This document shows, in pieces, positions 24,669 through 34,401 of a DNA stretch of 64,000 nt. The notes below the pieces were generated by a model, which was not told where the DNA came from, made no database searches, and saw nothing but the letters and a program-made list of their open reading frames with translations. The stretch lies in contig CAWIOF010000002.1 in the NCBI GenBank assembly GCA_963837715.1, positions 2,170,001-2,234,000 on the forward strand. The letters are read 5' to 3'. The number at the start of each line of letters is the position of its first letter. Within the stretch, counting starts at the first letter, position 1. This DNA is from JANYLB01 sp963837715. Lineage in GTDB: Bacteria; Actinomycetota; Acidimicrobiia; IMCC26256; JANYLB01. Both the position numbers and the translations under genes were made by a program.

Positions 24669-25179
24669 CGCCCAGGCACCGGTCGAGCGTCTCGCACGGC
24701 ACCTCTTCACCGTGGCGCATGCGCACGAGGGAGACCTTCTGGTGGGCGACCACCCGCAAGCTGCGCTCCGGCGCGTCGAGCGCCGCGGGATACGAGTCGA
24801 TCGCCGACACGTCGAGGGCGACATCGGGTCCGCCGACCCCCGCGAGCTCGGTGGCGAGCACGAGCAGATCGGGCATCCGACCGAGCGGCGGCAGTGCCCA
24901 GGTGAAGAGCAGTGGGAAGTGGAACTCATCGGGTGGATCGTGCTCTCCGGCGTCGAAGACGAAGTCCTCGAACCCGAGGAGCACCCGGGGGTCGATCTCG
25001 AGCGCGAGGTACAGGTCGACCGGCCCTTCGCACCCCTCCTCGGGGTGGAGGTCGACCTCCCAGGTCTGGCGCAGCGAGTAGCTCTCCACGAAGTGGCGCT
25101 CGTCGTGCACGTGGAACCCGTGCTCGACCGCGTGGTCCTTCAGGTCGGCGACGAACCCTGCGACATCGAGAACTGCCAC
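24625..25179 (-). CDS. Hypothetical protein, 184 residues
   Basis: Family not recognised. Soluble and acidic: N-terminal helix LDVAGFVADLKDHAVEHGF, beta strands (TWEVDLHPEEGCEGPVDLYLALEIDP), a Pro-rich segment and a C-terminal helical part with LLVLATELAGVGGPD and CLGVSRYLLEHAAEW. The alternation suggests a compact alpha/beta domain. Its 3' end runs 44 bp into the end of the diguanylate cyclase gene on the other strand. It follows the esterase gene by 10 bp, so it is probably the last gene of the rph-rdgB operon. Confidence 0.6.
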   Translation of the reverse strand: MAVLDVAGFVADLKDHAVEHGFHVHDERHFVESYSLRQTWEVDLHPEEGCEGPVDLYLALEIDPRVLLGFEDFVFDAGEHDPPDEFHFPLLFTWALPPLGRMPDLLVLATELAGVGGPDVALDVSAIDSYPAALDAPERSLRVVAHQKVSLVRMRHGEEVPCETLDRCLGVSRYLLEHAAEWMG

Positions 25180-25189
25180 GCCGGACCGC

Positions 25190-26122
25190 TCAGGTCCCGA
25201 ACGCGGAGCGCAGCGCGACCACGGCGTCGTCGAGCGCGACCTTGGCCCGATCGATCATCGCCGACATGTTGAAGAACCCGTGGAACACACCGTCGTAGGT
25301 CGTGCTCGTGACCGGGACTCCTGCCGCGGCGAGAGCATCCGCGTACGCGATGCCCTGGTCCCGCAGGGGGTCGAACTCCGCGGTGATGACGAACGCCGGT
25401 GGGAGGTCGGCGAGGCTCTCGGCCCGGATCGGCGAGACGCGCGGGTCGTCTCCCTCGCTCGGATCGTTCAGCGTGTGCTGGTAGAACCAGCGCATTCCGT
25501 CGGCGGTGAGCATGTAGCCCTCCGCGTTCTCGATCATCGACGGGCGCGAGAACTCGTGCTCGAGCGCGGGGTAGACGAGGAGCTGGAACACGATCGGCGG
25601 CGTTCCCAGATCACGGGCGCGCATCGCCGTGACGGCAGCGAGGTGGCCACCGGCGCTGTCGCCGCCGACTGCGATCCGCGACGCGTCGACACCGATCTCG
25701 GCTGCGTGGTCGGAGACCCAGCACGCGGCTGCGTAGGCATCGTCGACCCCGGCCGGGAAGCGGTGCTCCGGCGCCAGCCGGTAGTCGACCGACACGACCA
25801 TGCAGCCCGCCGCGTCGACGATCTCCCGACAGATGCCGTCGTGGGTCTCGAGGCTCCCGATCACCCAGCCCCCACCGTGGTACCAGACCAGCGCGGGCAG
25901 CGGGCCGTCGATGTCGGGGCCATAGATCCGAACGGGGATCTCACCATCGGGACCCGGGATCGTCCGATCCTCGACCCGGTCGACGTGCACCGTGCTCGGG
26001 GCGGTGAGCGACCCCATCAACTCGCGCACGGCGCCCGGCTCCATCCCCGAGATGTCGCCGAATCCCGACGCGTTGACGAGGTCGAGGACGACCTGGGCCT
26101 GCGGGTCCATCGGCATGGTCAC
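25190..26122 (-). CDS. Alpha/beta hydrolase, HSL-family esterase/lipase
   Basis: Hydrolase of 310 residues. The oxyanion motif HGGGW (WYHGGGWVIGS) and nucleophile motif GDSAGGHLA place it in the hormone-sensitive lipase family (LipH-like). DYRLAPEHRFPAGVDDAYAA is the conserved HSL segment, the catalytic Asp lies in AEFDPLRDQG, and the His in DGVFHGFFN. It probably cleaves short-chain esters in the cytoplasm. The start ATG overlaps the rdgB stop by 4 bp, giving a tight rph-rdgB-esterase unit. Confidence 0.93.
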   Translation of the reverse strand: MTMPMDPQAQVVLDLVNASGFGDISGMEPGAVRELMGSLTAPSTVHVDRVEDRTIPGPDGEIPVRIYGPDIDGPLPALVWYHGGGWVIGSLETHDGICREIVDAAGCMVVSVDYRLAPEHRFPAGVDDAYAAACWVSDHAAEIGVDASRIAVGGDSAGGHLAAVTAMRARDLGTPPIVFQLLVYPALEHEFSRPSMIENAEGYMLTADGMRWFYQHTLNDPSEGDDPRVSPIRAESLADLPPAFVITAEFDPLRDQGIAYADALAAAGVPVTSTTYDGVFHGFFNMSAMIDRAKVALDDAVVALRSAFGT

Positions 26123-26754
26123 TGCTCCTGTGAGTGGATCGGCGTGGGCACAGCGTCGCGCATCTTCGCGGCCAGCGATCGCAGCGCCCTCCCGCGGTGG
26201 GAGATCGCATCCTTCTCCCCCGCCGTCATCTGCGCAAAGGTCCGCCCACCACCGCCGGCCGGCCTGAAGACCGCGTCGTAGCCGAAGCCTCCGTCACCGG
26301 CCGGTGCATCGGCGATCACCCCTTCGACGACGCCGACCGCCGTGATCTCCAGACCCTCGCCCGACGTGAGCACCACTGCGGTCCGGAACCGCGCGGTTCG
26401 GGCGGCCCGGCGCACGGTCGTCATCTCCCTGAGCAGCTTGGCCACGTTGTCGGCGTAGGTCGCGCCGTCCCCTGCGTATCGGGCACTGAAGACGCCGGGC
26501 GCACCGCCGAGCGAGTCGACCTCCAGGCCGGTGTCGTCGGCGACCGCCGGGAGACCCGTTGCGTCGCTGAGTGCCCGGGCCTTGAGCCCCGCGTTGTCGA
26601 GCAGCGTCGCCCCGGTCTCCTCCACGTCGGCCACGTCTGCGGGACGCGGCACCAACTCGATCGCGAGGCCCTCGGCCTCGAGGACGGACCGGATCTCGCG
26701 CGCCTTGTCGGGGTTCGCGGTGGCGACGACGATCCGGATGGGCGGTGGGTTCAC
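26119..26754 (-). CDS. rdgB: Non-canonical purine NTP pyrophosphatase, RdgB/HAM1
   Basis: Protein of 211 residues that hydrolyses dITP, XTP and ITP to monophosphates to keep damaged purines out of nucleic acid. Family landmarks: VVATANPDKAREI (TxNxxK nucleotide-binding motif), ATGLPAVADDTGLEVDSLGGAPGVFSARYAG, GDGGFGYDAVF and ISHRGRALR near the end. The start overlaps the stop of rph (ATGA), the same rph-rdgB pairing seen in mycobacteria and many other bacteria. Confidence 0.96.
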   Translation of the reverse strand: MNPPPIRIVVATANPDKAREIRSVLEAEGLAIELVPRPADVADVEETGATLLDNAGLKARALSDATGLPAVADDTGLEVDSLGGAPGVFSARYAGDGATYADNVAKLLREMTTVRRAARTARFRTAVVLTSGEGLEITAVGVVEGVIADAPAGDGGFGYDAVFRPAGGGGRTFAQMTAGEKDAISHRGRALRSLAAKMRDAVPTPIHSQEQ

Positions 26755-27491
26755 GAACGCGGCGACGGCGGCTCGGCGAGCACGTCACGCTGCAACGTGA
26801 AGAGCTCGCCGATCCCCTTCTCGGCGAGGCCGATGAGATCGTCGAGCTCGTTGCGCGTGAACGGCATCCCCTCCGCGGTCCCCTGCACCTCGACGAAGCG
26901 ACCGGCTCCGGTCATCACCACGTTCATGTCGACCTCGGCGCGAACGTCTTCGGAGTAGTCGAGATCGAGATGGCCGAGCGCGTCGACCACTCCCACGGAG
27001 ACGGCGGCGCACTGTTCGGTGATCGGGTGGGCCGGCATCTTGCGCGCCGAGACCAGGCGCGAGCACGCGTCGTGGAGTGCGACGTAGCCCCCGCAGATCG
27101 CCGCGGTGCGCGTGCCGCCGTCGGCCTGGAGCACATCGCAGTCGACGGTGATCTGGACCTCGCCCATCACGTCGAGGTCGGTCACCGCCCGCAGGGAGCG
27201 ACCGATCAGGCGCTGGATCTCCTGCGTCCGGCCCGACTGCTTTCCCTTCGCCGCCTCGCGATTGACCCGGTCGGGCGTCGAACCCGGGAGCATCGAGTAC
27301 TCCGCGGTGACCCACCCGCGACCCTTGTTGCGCATCCACGGCGGAACCCGCTCTTCGACCGACGCGGTGCACAGCACGCGGGTCTTGCCCGTCTCGACCA
27401 GCACCGAACCGGCGGCGAACTCGGTGAAGTCGCGCGTGAAGACAGCCATTCGTCGCTCGTCGGGCTCGCGTCCGTCGCGCCTGATCCCCAT
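26751..27491 (-). CDS. rph: Ribonuclease PH
   Basis: 3'-to-5' phosphorolytic exoribonuclease that trims tRNA 3' ends. The 246-residue product starts at ATG 27491 (MGIRRDGREPDE); the open frame continues far upstream but only as noise. Conserved stretches: GSVLVETGKTRVLCTASVEE, GRGWVTAEYSMLPGST, GRTQEIQRLIGRSLRAV, QITVDCDVLQADGGTRTAAI and EVQGTAEGMPFTR. The phosphate-binding Arg and catalytic Asp regions are intact. It overlaps rdgB. Confidence 0.97.
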   Translation of the reverse strand: MGIRRDGREPDERRMAVFTRDFTEFAAGSVLVETGKTRVLCTASVEERVPPWMRNKGRGWVTAEYSMLPGSTPDRVNREAAKGKQSGRTQEIQRLIGRSLRAVTDLDVMGEVQITVDCDVLQADGGTRTAAICGGYVALHDACSRLVSARKMPAHPITEQCAAVSVGVVDALGHLDLDYSEDVRAEVDMNVVMTGAGRFVEVQGTAEGMPFTRNELDDLIGLAEKGIGELFTLQRDVLAEPPSPRS

Positions 27492-27556
27492 CTCGTCGTT
27501 CCCCGTTCGTCGGTCGTGTCGCGGTCGGTGGCACGCGGAAGATCCACGTGCGTCGG

Positions 27557-28285
27557 TCAGATCGTCACGCGCAGGTGTGGCGCCGCGAGCATCACGTCGT
27601 CGCCGAACGCTTCCGCGGCCTCGGCGACGGAGAGCACGGGATCGAGCCGCGGCCACAGGTGGGTGAGCATGAGCTTGCGCGCGCCGGCCTCCCGCGCCGC
27701 CTCCCCGGCCTCGCGCGCCGAGAGGTGGATCGGAGCCGGCTTGGTCGCGTGCTGGTAGGTCGCCTCCGACAGGACCAGATCCGCGCCCGGAGCGAAGGCA
27801 CTCACGCTCCAGTCGGTGCTGGTGTCGGCGGTGTAGACGAGGCGCTTGCCGTCGCCGGTGACCTCCACCGCGACGGTGGGCGGCGGGTGGTCGGTGCGGG
27901 AGAACGCGAGCTCCACGTCGCCGAGCGTCGTGCGGTCGCCGTCGGCGACCTCCAGCCAGTCGAAGGTGTCGCCCCAGTCGCGCACGAGATGGCGGAGCTC
28001 GGGCTCGAGCCCCTCGGGGGTGAACACCGGGAGGCCCTTTCGATCCAGCCCGTACCGGAACAGCACGTGCAAGCCGTAGATGTCGACGCAGTGGTCGGGG
28101 TGTCCGTGCGTGATCACGACCCCGTCGAGATCCTCGACGGCCACATGTTGCTGCAGGTTGGCGAACGTGCCGTTGCCGCAGTCGATCCAGAGTGTCGTGG
28201 CACCCGACCGGAGGAGATACCCACTGCACGCGCCGCCCGCGGGTGCGCCGTACGAACCTGAGCAACCGAGCACCGTGAGATCCAT
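27557..28285 (-). CDS. MBL-fold phosphodiesterase-like protein (Rv1339-type)
   Basis: Metallo-beta-lactamase-fold protein of 242 residues. The metal site is HGHPDHC (HxHxDH), with a later Asp in YTADTSTDW and His in HLSAREAGE and LMLTHLWPR. The N-terminus MDLTVLGCSGSYGAP and the CSGYLLRSG, HCVDIYGLHVLFRYG and LLTH.WP spacing closely follow Mycobacterium Rv1339, reported as an atypical class II cAMP phosphodiesterase. It also occupies the same position, next to rph and rdgB. RNase Z-like activity is the alternative. Synteny and motif layout favour the Rv1339 group. Confidence 0.85.
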   Translation of the reverse strand: MDLTVLGCSGSYGAPAGGACSGYLLRSGATTLWIDCGNGTFANLQQHVAVEDLDGVVITHGHPDHCVDIYGLHVLFRYGLDRKGLPVFTPEGLEPELRHLVRDWGDTFDWLEVADGDRTTLGDVELAFSRTDHPPPTVAVEVTGDGKRLVYTADTSTDWSVSAFAPGADLVLSEATYQHATKPAPIHLSAREAGEAAREAGARKLMLTHLWPRLDPVLSVAEAAEAFGDDVMLAAPHLRVTI

Positions 28286-28297
28286 GAGACCGCGACG

Positions 28298-29267
28298 CTA
28301 GCTGGCTGCCGCGCGACGGAGACGATCCTCCACTGCCGCACCGATGCCACGCGCGCTCGGGGGAACCGCGATGAGCACGTCGAGTGCGCGAGCGTCGGCC
28401 TCCCGCAGGCAGCCGTACAGGATCCGCGCGTACTCCTCGGCATCGCCCGGCATGCCCACGATCTCGAGGCCCGCCGGGAGGTCGGCGGGCAACGGTCGCG
28501 GTGCGAGCAGGCCGGTCCGGGCGCCGTCGTCCAACCGACGTCGGGCCTCGTCGAGCGCAGCTTCGGTGTGACCGACGACCACGACTCGGGCGCGTGGTTG
28601 GTAGTGCGCCGCGAGTCGACCGGGCGCGCTCGGCCCGTCCCCGTCGGCCGCGGCACTGATCGAGCGTCCCATCACGGCCGCGATCCGGTCGAGTGGGATC
28701 CCGCCCTGCCGCAACACCCGGACCTCCGCACCGGAGCAGTCGACGATCGTGCTCTCGACACCCACCGCACTCGGTCCACCGTCGAGGATCGCATCGACGT
28801 CGTCGCCGAGGTCGGCCCGGACGTGCGCCGCGGTCGTCGGGCTGACCCGACCGAAGCGGTTGGCCGAAGGTGCCGCGATCCCACCTCCGAACTCGCGCAG
28901 GAGGTCGAGCGCGAGCGCCTGATCAGGGCACGCGGAGACCCACCGTGTCGCGGCCACCGGTCACGGCGTCGGACACGAGCCGAACGTTGCGACGCACCAC
29001 GAGTGTGAGCGGACCCGGCCAGAAGCTGACGGCGAGGAGCCGAGCGTCGTCGGAGACGTCGCTCCCCCATTCGTCGAGCCCATCGGGGTCGCCGAGATGC
29101 ACGATCACCGGGTGGTCGGGTGGTCGCCGCTTCACCGCGTACAGCCGAGCCAACGCGGTGTCGCTCGACGCATCGGCGCCGAGCCCGTAGACCGTCTCGG
29201 TCGGGAACGCGACGAGCCCCGCGGCGCGCAGGACCCGGGCCGCCCGGGCCACCGCCGCAGTGGTCAC
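28298..29267 (-). pseudogene. Threonylcarbamoyl-AMP synthase Sua5 (frameshifted)
   Basis: Makes the activated precursor of the t6A tRNA modification. The N-terminal YrdC domain (VAFPTETVYGLGADA, KRRPPDHPVIVHL, WPGPLTLVV) is in one frame and ends at TGRDT-like GGRDTVGLRVP plus a stop. The rest (DQALALDLLREFGG, AAPSANRFGRVSPTTAAHV, VESTIVD, GRLAAHYQPRA and the C-terminal Sua5 domain) continues in the +1 frame. The switch is at GTG-CCC-TGA-T (minus strand, 28922-28931); removing one C restores VPDQALALDLL. A sequence error, a real mutation or +1 programmed shifting at CCC-UGA are all possible. GTG 29267 is the likely start. Confidence 0.88.
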
Positions 29268-29268
29268 C

Positions 29269-29353
29269 AGGAGATGGAGGCGGAGGCGCCGGACACGCGC
29301 CCACGGGACTGAGAAGGGTGAGCGGTCGAGGCGCCGCAGCCGGAATCGACGAT
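29269..29353 (+). repeat. Dispersed GSIAHR-type repeat, copy 3a
   Basis: First of two tandem copies: AGGAGATGGAGGCGGAGGCG, CCGGACACGCGCCCACGGGA, CTGAGAAGGGTGAGCGGTCG, AGGCGCCGCAGCCGGAATCG, ACGAT. Colinear with the 52.9-kb copy. Immediately upstream of the sua5 start. Confidence 0.7.
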
Positions 29354-29357
29354 CACG

Positions 29358-29442
29358 AGGAGATGGAGGCGGAGGCGCCGGACACGCGCCCACGGGACTG
29401 AGAACGATGAGCGGTCGAGGCGCCGCAGCCGGAATCGACCAT
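29358..29442 (+). repeat. Dispersed GSIAHR-type repeat, copy 3b (tandem duplicate)
   Basis: Direct duplicate of the preceding copy with an 89-bp period; over about 80 bp I see only two differences (GAAGGGTG against GAACGATG). Such identity implies recent tandem duplication. It ends in AATCGACCAT, next to the cysM stop. Confidence 0.75.
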
Positions 29443-29450
29443 GGAGCAGG

Positions 29451-30390
29451 TCACCAGTAGTTGATGCGGGTCGCGCGTTCTTCGACGACGTCGAGGTCGT
29501 CGGTCCACGCCCCCGACGACAGGTACTTCCAGCCCGCGTCGGGGAACAAGGTGACGATCGTGCCCGACTCCATCGTCGCGGCCATCTTCGCGGCTCCGGC
29601 CGCGGCGGCACCGGAGGAGATCCCGGCGAACACACCACACTCGTCGAGGAGTCGACGGGTCCATTCGATCGACTCGCGGGGACGGACGATGAACTTCCGG
29701 TCGAGGATCGCCGGATCGAAGATCGGTGGCACGAATCCGTCGTCGAGCGAGCGCAGCCCCTGCACGAGCTCTCCCGCGGGCGGCTCGACCGCCGCCACAC
29801 GGATCTCGGGATTCCGTTCCTTCAGGTAGCGGCCGACGCCCATCAGCGTCCCGCTGGTCCCGAGCCCGGCCACGAACACGTCGACCTCGGGGCAGTCACG
29901 CCAGATCTCGGGGCCGGTTCCCTCGTAGTGAGCGAGCGGGTTGGCCGGGTTCCCGTACTGGAACAGGGTCACGAGCCCGGGCTCGGCCGCGGCGATCTCC
30001 TCCGACAGCCGGATGGCCCCGTTGCTCCCCTCCTCCGCCGGCGAGGGGGTGACCTCGGCGCCGAAGATCTCGAGGAGCTGGCGCCGCTCGATGCTCACGT
30101 TCTCGGGCATCACCACCCGCAGGCCGTAGCCGCGCAGGCGGGCGACGAGCGCGAGACCGATGCCGGTGTTGCCGGAGCTCGGCTCGAGGATGGTGTCGCC
30201 GGGGTGGAGTCGGCCGTCTTTCTCGGCCATCTCCACCATCTTCAGCGCGATCCGGTCCTTCGACGAACCCCCGGGGTTCTGGCCTTCGAGCTTGGCGTAG
30301 ATCCGCACCGCCGGGTTGGGTGAGATCGCGTGCACGCCGACGAGCGGGCGTGTTCCCGATGCAGTCGAGGATGCTGTCGTGCCGAGCCAC
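29451..30390 (-). pseudogene. cysM: O-phosphoserine-type cysteine synthase CysM (frameshifted near start)
   Basis: PLP enzyme that joins an acceptor (O-phosphoserine in the CysO pathway) with CysO thiocarboxylate. It starts at GTG 30390 (RHDSILDCIGNTP), then shifts: the remainder from LVGVHAISPNPAVRIYAKLEGQNPGGSSKDR on is in another frame because of an extra C in ACGCCCGCTC (30346-30348). The PLP lysine lies in SSKDR, substrate loop SSGNTG, phosphate loop GLGTSGT, and the end is FPDAGWKYLSSG. The long C-terminal tail resembles mycobacterial CysM. It lies 4 bp after cysO, as in the mec-cysO-cysM cluster. Probably functional if the indel is an error. Confidence 0.9.
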
Positions 30391-30394
30391 CGGC

Positions 30395-30670
30395 TCAGCC
30401 GCCTGCGACCGCCGGCAGGATCGAGATCTCCGCGCCGTCGGCAACCACCGTGTCGAGCTGGTCGAGGTACCGGACGTCTTCGTCGTCGACGTAGACGTTC
30501 ACGAACTTGTGGAGTGCACCGTTGGCGTCGACCAGCTGGCCCGACAAGCCCGGGTACCGCGCCACGAGGTCGGCGAACGCCTCACCCACGGTCGCGCCCT
30601 CCGCACTCACGACGGGGGCACCGTCGGCGTGCGGACGCAGAACGGTGGGGAGACGAACGTCGACAGCCAT
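30395..30670 (-). CDS. cysO: Sulfur-carrier protein CysO (ThiS/MoaD family)
   Basis: Small beta-grasp protein of 91 residues that carries sulfur as a C-terminal thiocarboxylate for cysteine synthesis. ATG 30670 gives MAVDVRLPTVLRPHADG. The fold continues with VGEAFADLVARYPGL, KFVNVYVDDEDVRYLDQLDT and the diagnostic end EISILPAVAGG. The terminal Gly-Gly is the activation site, and ILPAVAGG matches mycobacterial CysO. Mature length and the cysM neighbour, 4 bp away, support CysO over MoaD or ThiS. The partner protease mec lies 3.7 kb upstream on the same strand. Confidence 0.93.
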   Translation of the reverse strand: MAVDVRLPTVLRPHADGAPVVSAEGATVGEAFADLVARYPGLSGQLVDANGALHKFVNVYVDDEDVRYLDQLDTVVADGAEISILPAVAGG

Positions 30671-30926
30671 GACGTGAGGATACAAGTCCGGATCCGGCAC
30701 GGGGATTCCCATTCGGGAGGAGCGGAGGAATGTCATGGGAATCGACGGTTCGCGTAGTTGTACGGATGGCACCGTCATCGCGTTCCCGTAGGTTCGATCC
30801 AGGCCTACCGATCACGACGGGTTCCCGTCGGGTGGGTCAGTCCGGACCGGCGGTGCTGCTCCTCGCCCCCCAACTCGGGGAGCTGCCCCGCCGTTCCGGT
30901 GTGGGCGGCTGCTGCTCCTGCAGTCG

Positions 30927-33654
30927 TCAGCGCCCGGGTCCGGTGGGGACGTCGAAGTCGGGGTCGCCTGCGATCCGGCGCACGAGGTCGCTCCTCGACC
31001 GCAGCCCCAGCTTCCGGTAGATCTTCCCGAGGTGGTACTCGATGGTCCGGGGGGAGAGGAACAACGCCGCCGCGACCTCACGACTGGTCGCCCCGTTCGC
31101 CACCTCGACCGCGACGCGGTGCTCCTGAGGGGTGAGGGAGTCGACTCGCCCGGAGCTCGCGGCCCGCGACCGACCCCGCGTGCACGCCGCCGCCTCCAGC
31201 TCCGCCCGGTGCTCCCAAGCCGAAGCGCCGAGGCGCGCGAACGCCTCCGCGGCGGCGACGAGATGCCGGTGCGCCAGCCCGACATCACGGTCGCGTCGTA
31301 CCCGCTCACCCAGGCAGAGGCGCGTTCGAGCTGCTTCGAACGGGGCCTGCGCGTGGGTGAGCAGCTCCAAGGCGGTCTCGAAGTCGTCGACGGCGTGGCC
31401 ACCGCCGACGAGCGCGCGACAGCGAAGGAAGAGTGCGTGGCCCAATGGACCCTGCTCGGCAGGACGGGCGAGCGCGAGTTCGTCGACGACCCGCGCCGCG
31501 GCATGCTTCTTGCCGCAGCGCAGGTACGCCTCGACGAGGTCGGGAGCCGACAGGTTCGAGGCGAGCAGCGACACGCGACGGGCCCGGGAGAACTCATGCG
31601 TTCGCTCGAGCCACTCGACCGCCTCGGTCGGGCGGCCGTCGCCCAGGAGCGCGAACCCCATCGTTGCGGATGCCTGCCAGGCGAGCCCGCCGAGCCCGAA
31701 CCGTTCGCCGAGCTCGTACGACGCACGCCCGTGGTCGAGCGCGAGCTCGGTGTCGCCGGCGCCGGCCTCGATGCGGGCCAGCACGAAGAGTGATCGGGTG
31801 AGCGTCGTCGGACGGTTCGTGGTCGATGCGATCTCGACCGATTCTTCGGCGTCGGCGCGGGCCGCGAGCCACTGGCCCGTTCGGAAGTAGAGATGGGCTC
31901 GGGCCGAGAGCGCGAACGCGAGCTCGTGGTCCGCGCCTGTCAACCGACGGGACATGACGAGCGAGTCGACGAGGCGGGACGCCGCCGAATGTTCGCCGGC
32001 CCACGTGAGCGCGAACACGACGAAGTCGTCGCGGAATCGGCGTTCGCCTGTCGACGCCAGCTCGTTCGCGTAGGTGACCACTTCGTCGATCTCCGAGACG
32101 TCGCCGGTGAGGAGCCGCGCGACCGCGAGCATCGTTGTCGCGGGGCCTGGACCCGTCTGCGACTCGGAGCGCAGTGTGGTGCGCGCACCGACGAAGTCGC
32201 CCTGCAACATGGCGATCGCTCCCGACATCGCCACGAGCACGTGGACCCGTGGATCCGATGGCGGGAGCATCGGAACGAGCTCGTCGAGTTGCTCGCGGAG
32301 ACCGTCGGTTCCCAGGGCCTCGACTGCGGGCATGGCCCGACGGACGTGCAGTTCGGCAGTGCGACTCACGTCGTCGACGATGGCGAGGGCATCGTCGAAC
32401 ACGCGGACCGCCCGCAGGTTCTCGCCCGCATCGACGAACGCGCTGCCGCCGGCCAGGAGGCGCTCGTACCGCGAGATCGGATCCGGCGTGAGGAGCGCCG
32501 CCCGGTGCCAGGTCTCGCCGGCTACACGACCGTCGCCGCGTGCCCCGCGCCGCCGCGGCGAGCGCGTCGGCCGCGACCGGGTCGGGGCCTTCGGCGGCCG
32601 CGGCGAGATGCTGCGCCCGCCGGTCGGCGTCGGTTTCGGGACAGAGGACGGCCGCGACCATGCGGTGCGCGGTCCGACGGTCGGCGGCGGTCGCGCTCTG
32701 GTAGACGGTCTCGCGCAGCAGTGGATGGACGAACCCGATGGTGCCGGACCGCTCCAACTCCAACAGCGTGGGCGTCACGATCCGGTCGACGGCCGCGCCG
32801 TCGATCCCCCAAGCGGCCGCGGCACGGGTGAGCGTCTCCCGGTCGAGGTTCCAGTCGGTCGACGCCACGAGGAGTGCGCGCGCGTCGTCGGGACCGAGCT
32901 CGTCGGTCCGGGCGAGGAACGCTCGTCGGAGGACGTCGCCCATCGGGAGAGCAGGGTCGAGCGGCGCCCTGCCGCAGCGCTGTTCCGGGCTGAGGTGGGC
33001 GGCGATCTCGACGAGCGCGAGCGGATTGCCCCCCGTCGCGCGCCCGAGCTGTTCGGCGACCCGCGTGTCGACGTCGTCGGCGAGCAGGAACGCGGCGTCG
33101 AGTGGTGCGAGCCCGGTCACGTCGATCGTCGGGAGGTGCGGTGCAAACCCGTCGGGCTGGCAGTCGCGCTCGGCCAGGAGCAGCAGCACGGCCTCGTGCT
33201 CGAGCTGTCGCGCGGCGAGGAGCACGGCATCGCGCGACGCACCGTCGGTCCACTGGGCTCCGTCGACGGCCACCACGAGCGGCCGGGGACGGGAACACGT
33301 CGCGAGCAACACCGCGAGCGCGGCGCCGAGGGCCGGAGTCGAGCCGGGTTCGGTCAGACCACCTCCGAGCAGGGCCCGGAGGACGTCGCCGTGCTCGACT
33401 GGCATCAGATGCAGTCCGTCGCCCAAAGACGAGACGATGGCGCACACGAGCGACAGCGCGCGCCCGCGATCGGCTTCGACCCGCTCGACGCTGACCACCC
33501 GGGCAGTCCCCGCGTGCGCGATGGCCCACCGCAGCAGTGCCGTCTTCCCGCTCCCGGGCGCGCCGCACAGCACTCTCGCCGCACCCGAACCGGTTTCGGC
33601 CGACTCGCGGAGGTGGAGCAACTCTCGACATTCGGCAGATCGCCCGACGATCAC
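30927..33654 (-). pseudogene. LuxR-family LAL-type transcriptional regulator (frameshifted)
   Basis: Large ATPase regulator of about 908 residues when joined. N-terminal: MIVGRSAECRELLHL, Walker A GAPGSGKTALLRW, LVVAVDGAQWTD (Walker B) and GGNPLALVEIAAHL, typical of the MalT/LAL STAND class. The frame breaks near 32520-32546 (run CCCC), where three frames meet. The rest, from about GETWHRAALLT onward, is TPR-like, ending in a GerE helix-turn-helix LTPQEHRVAVEVANGATSREVAAALFLSPRTIEYHLGKIY. Net shift is one extra base, or two deletions. Its targets may be the flanking cysO or CMD/mec genes, but no site was identified. Confidence 0.85.
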
Positions 33655-33778
33655 TACCGAAAGGCTACAGACTGGGCATAGGGGCGTTCCGAGGTGAACC
33701 GGCGACGCGTAGGACTACAGATGCGAGGCGCGGCGGAGCGCGCGGAAAGCCGCAGAATGGCGCGTCGACTGCGCGCGC

Positions 33779-34304
33779 TCAGTAGCGAGTGGTCAACTGT
33801 GCGTGGAACGCGCTGGCGTCGAGTCCGGGAATCGTGCACGCCTCGTCGATCCCGAAGACCCGATTCAGCCGCCCGAAGGCGATCCACGAACCGAGGCACA
33901 TCGAGAGCTCGACGAGCTCCCGGTCGGAGAACGCCCCCCGCATCCGGAGCCAGAACGCGTCGTCGAGATCGTGGTGCGCAAACCGCGAAGCGCTCCGCGT
34001 ACTCGGCCGCGAGCCGCTCGCGTACCGAGAGTCCGTCACTGTTCTGCCAGTCGGCGACCTGCGCCGCGAACGCGTCGTCGACCGTCTCGCCCGCCCGGTC
34101 GGTCCGCCAGTCGAGGCACAGCACGCACCCGTTCACCTGGGCGATGCGGAGTCGAGCCGCCTCGAACTCGCGCAGCGGGAGGGTCGAACGCTCGTAGACC
34201 GCACCCGAGAACGCCGCGGCCGCCGGCCCGATGCCCGGGACCATCTCGCCCCAGACGTACATGATCGGGTCACGATCGGCCGGGATGTCGATGCGCAGCG
34301 TCAT
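33779..34304 (-). pseudogene. Carboxymuconolactone decarboxylase-family protein (frameshifted)
   Basis: CMD/AhpD-like protein of about 174 residues when joined. N-terminal MTLRIDIPADRDP...SGAVYERSTLPLREFEAARLRIAQ leads to the Cys pair NGCVLCLDWR, the redox or structural CxxC of the family. Near 33983 the frame shifts (extra G in GCGGTTTGCG on the minus strand), and the remainder FAHHDLDDAFWLRMRGAFSDRELVELSMCLGSWIAFGRLNRVFG is in the +1 frame. Both halves fit one CMD domain. It sits between mec and the LuxR regulator. Substrate unknown; peroxidase-type activity is possible. Confidence 0.82.
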
Positions 34305-34401
34305 CTCAGATCGCTCCGCTCACTGGCCGGTCTGGGATCATCGGGTTCGCCGGTCTCGGTCCGTTCACTCCGCATTCCCGCATGGTACCGCCCGACCGGG
34401 G

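Noticed and set aside
29260..29455. Possible CRISPR-like array from the direct repeats before sua5
   Set aside because: Only two units, about 85 bp long with a 4-bp gap; this is a tandem copy of the dispersed repeat and there are no cas genes.
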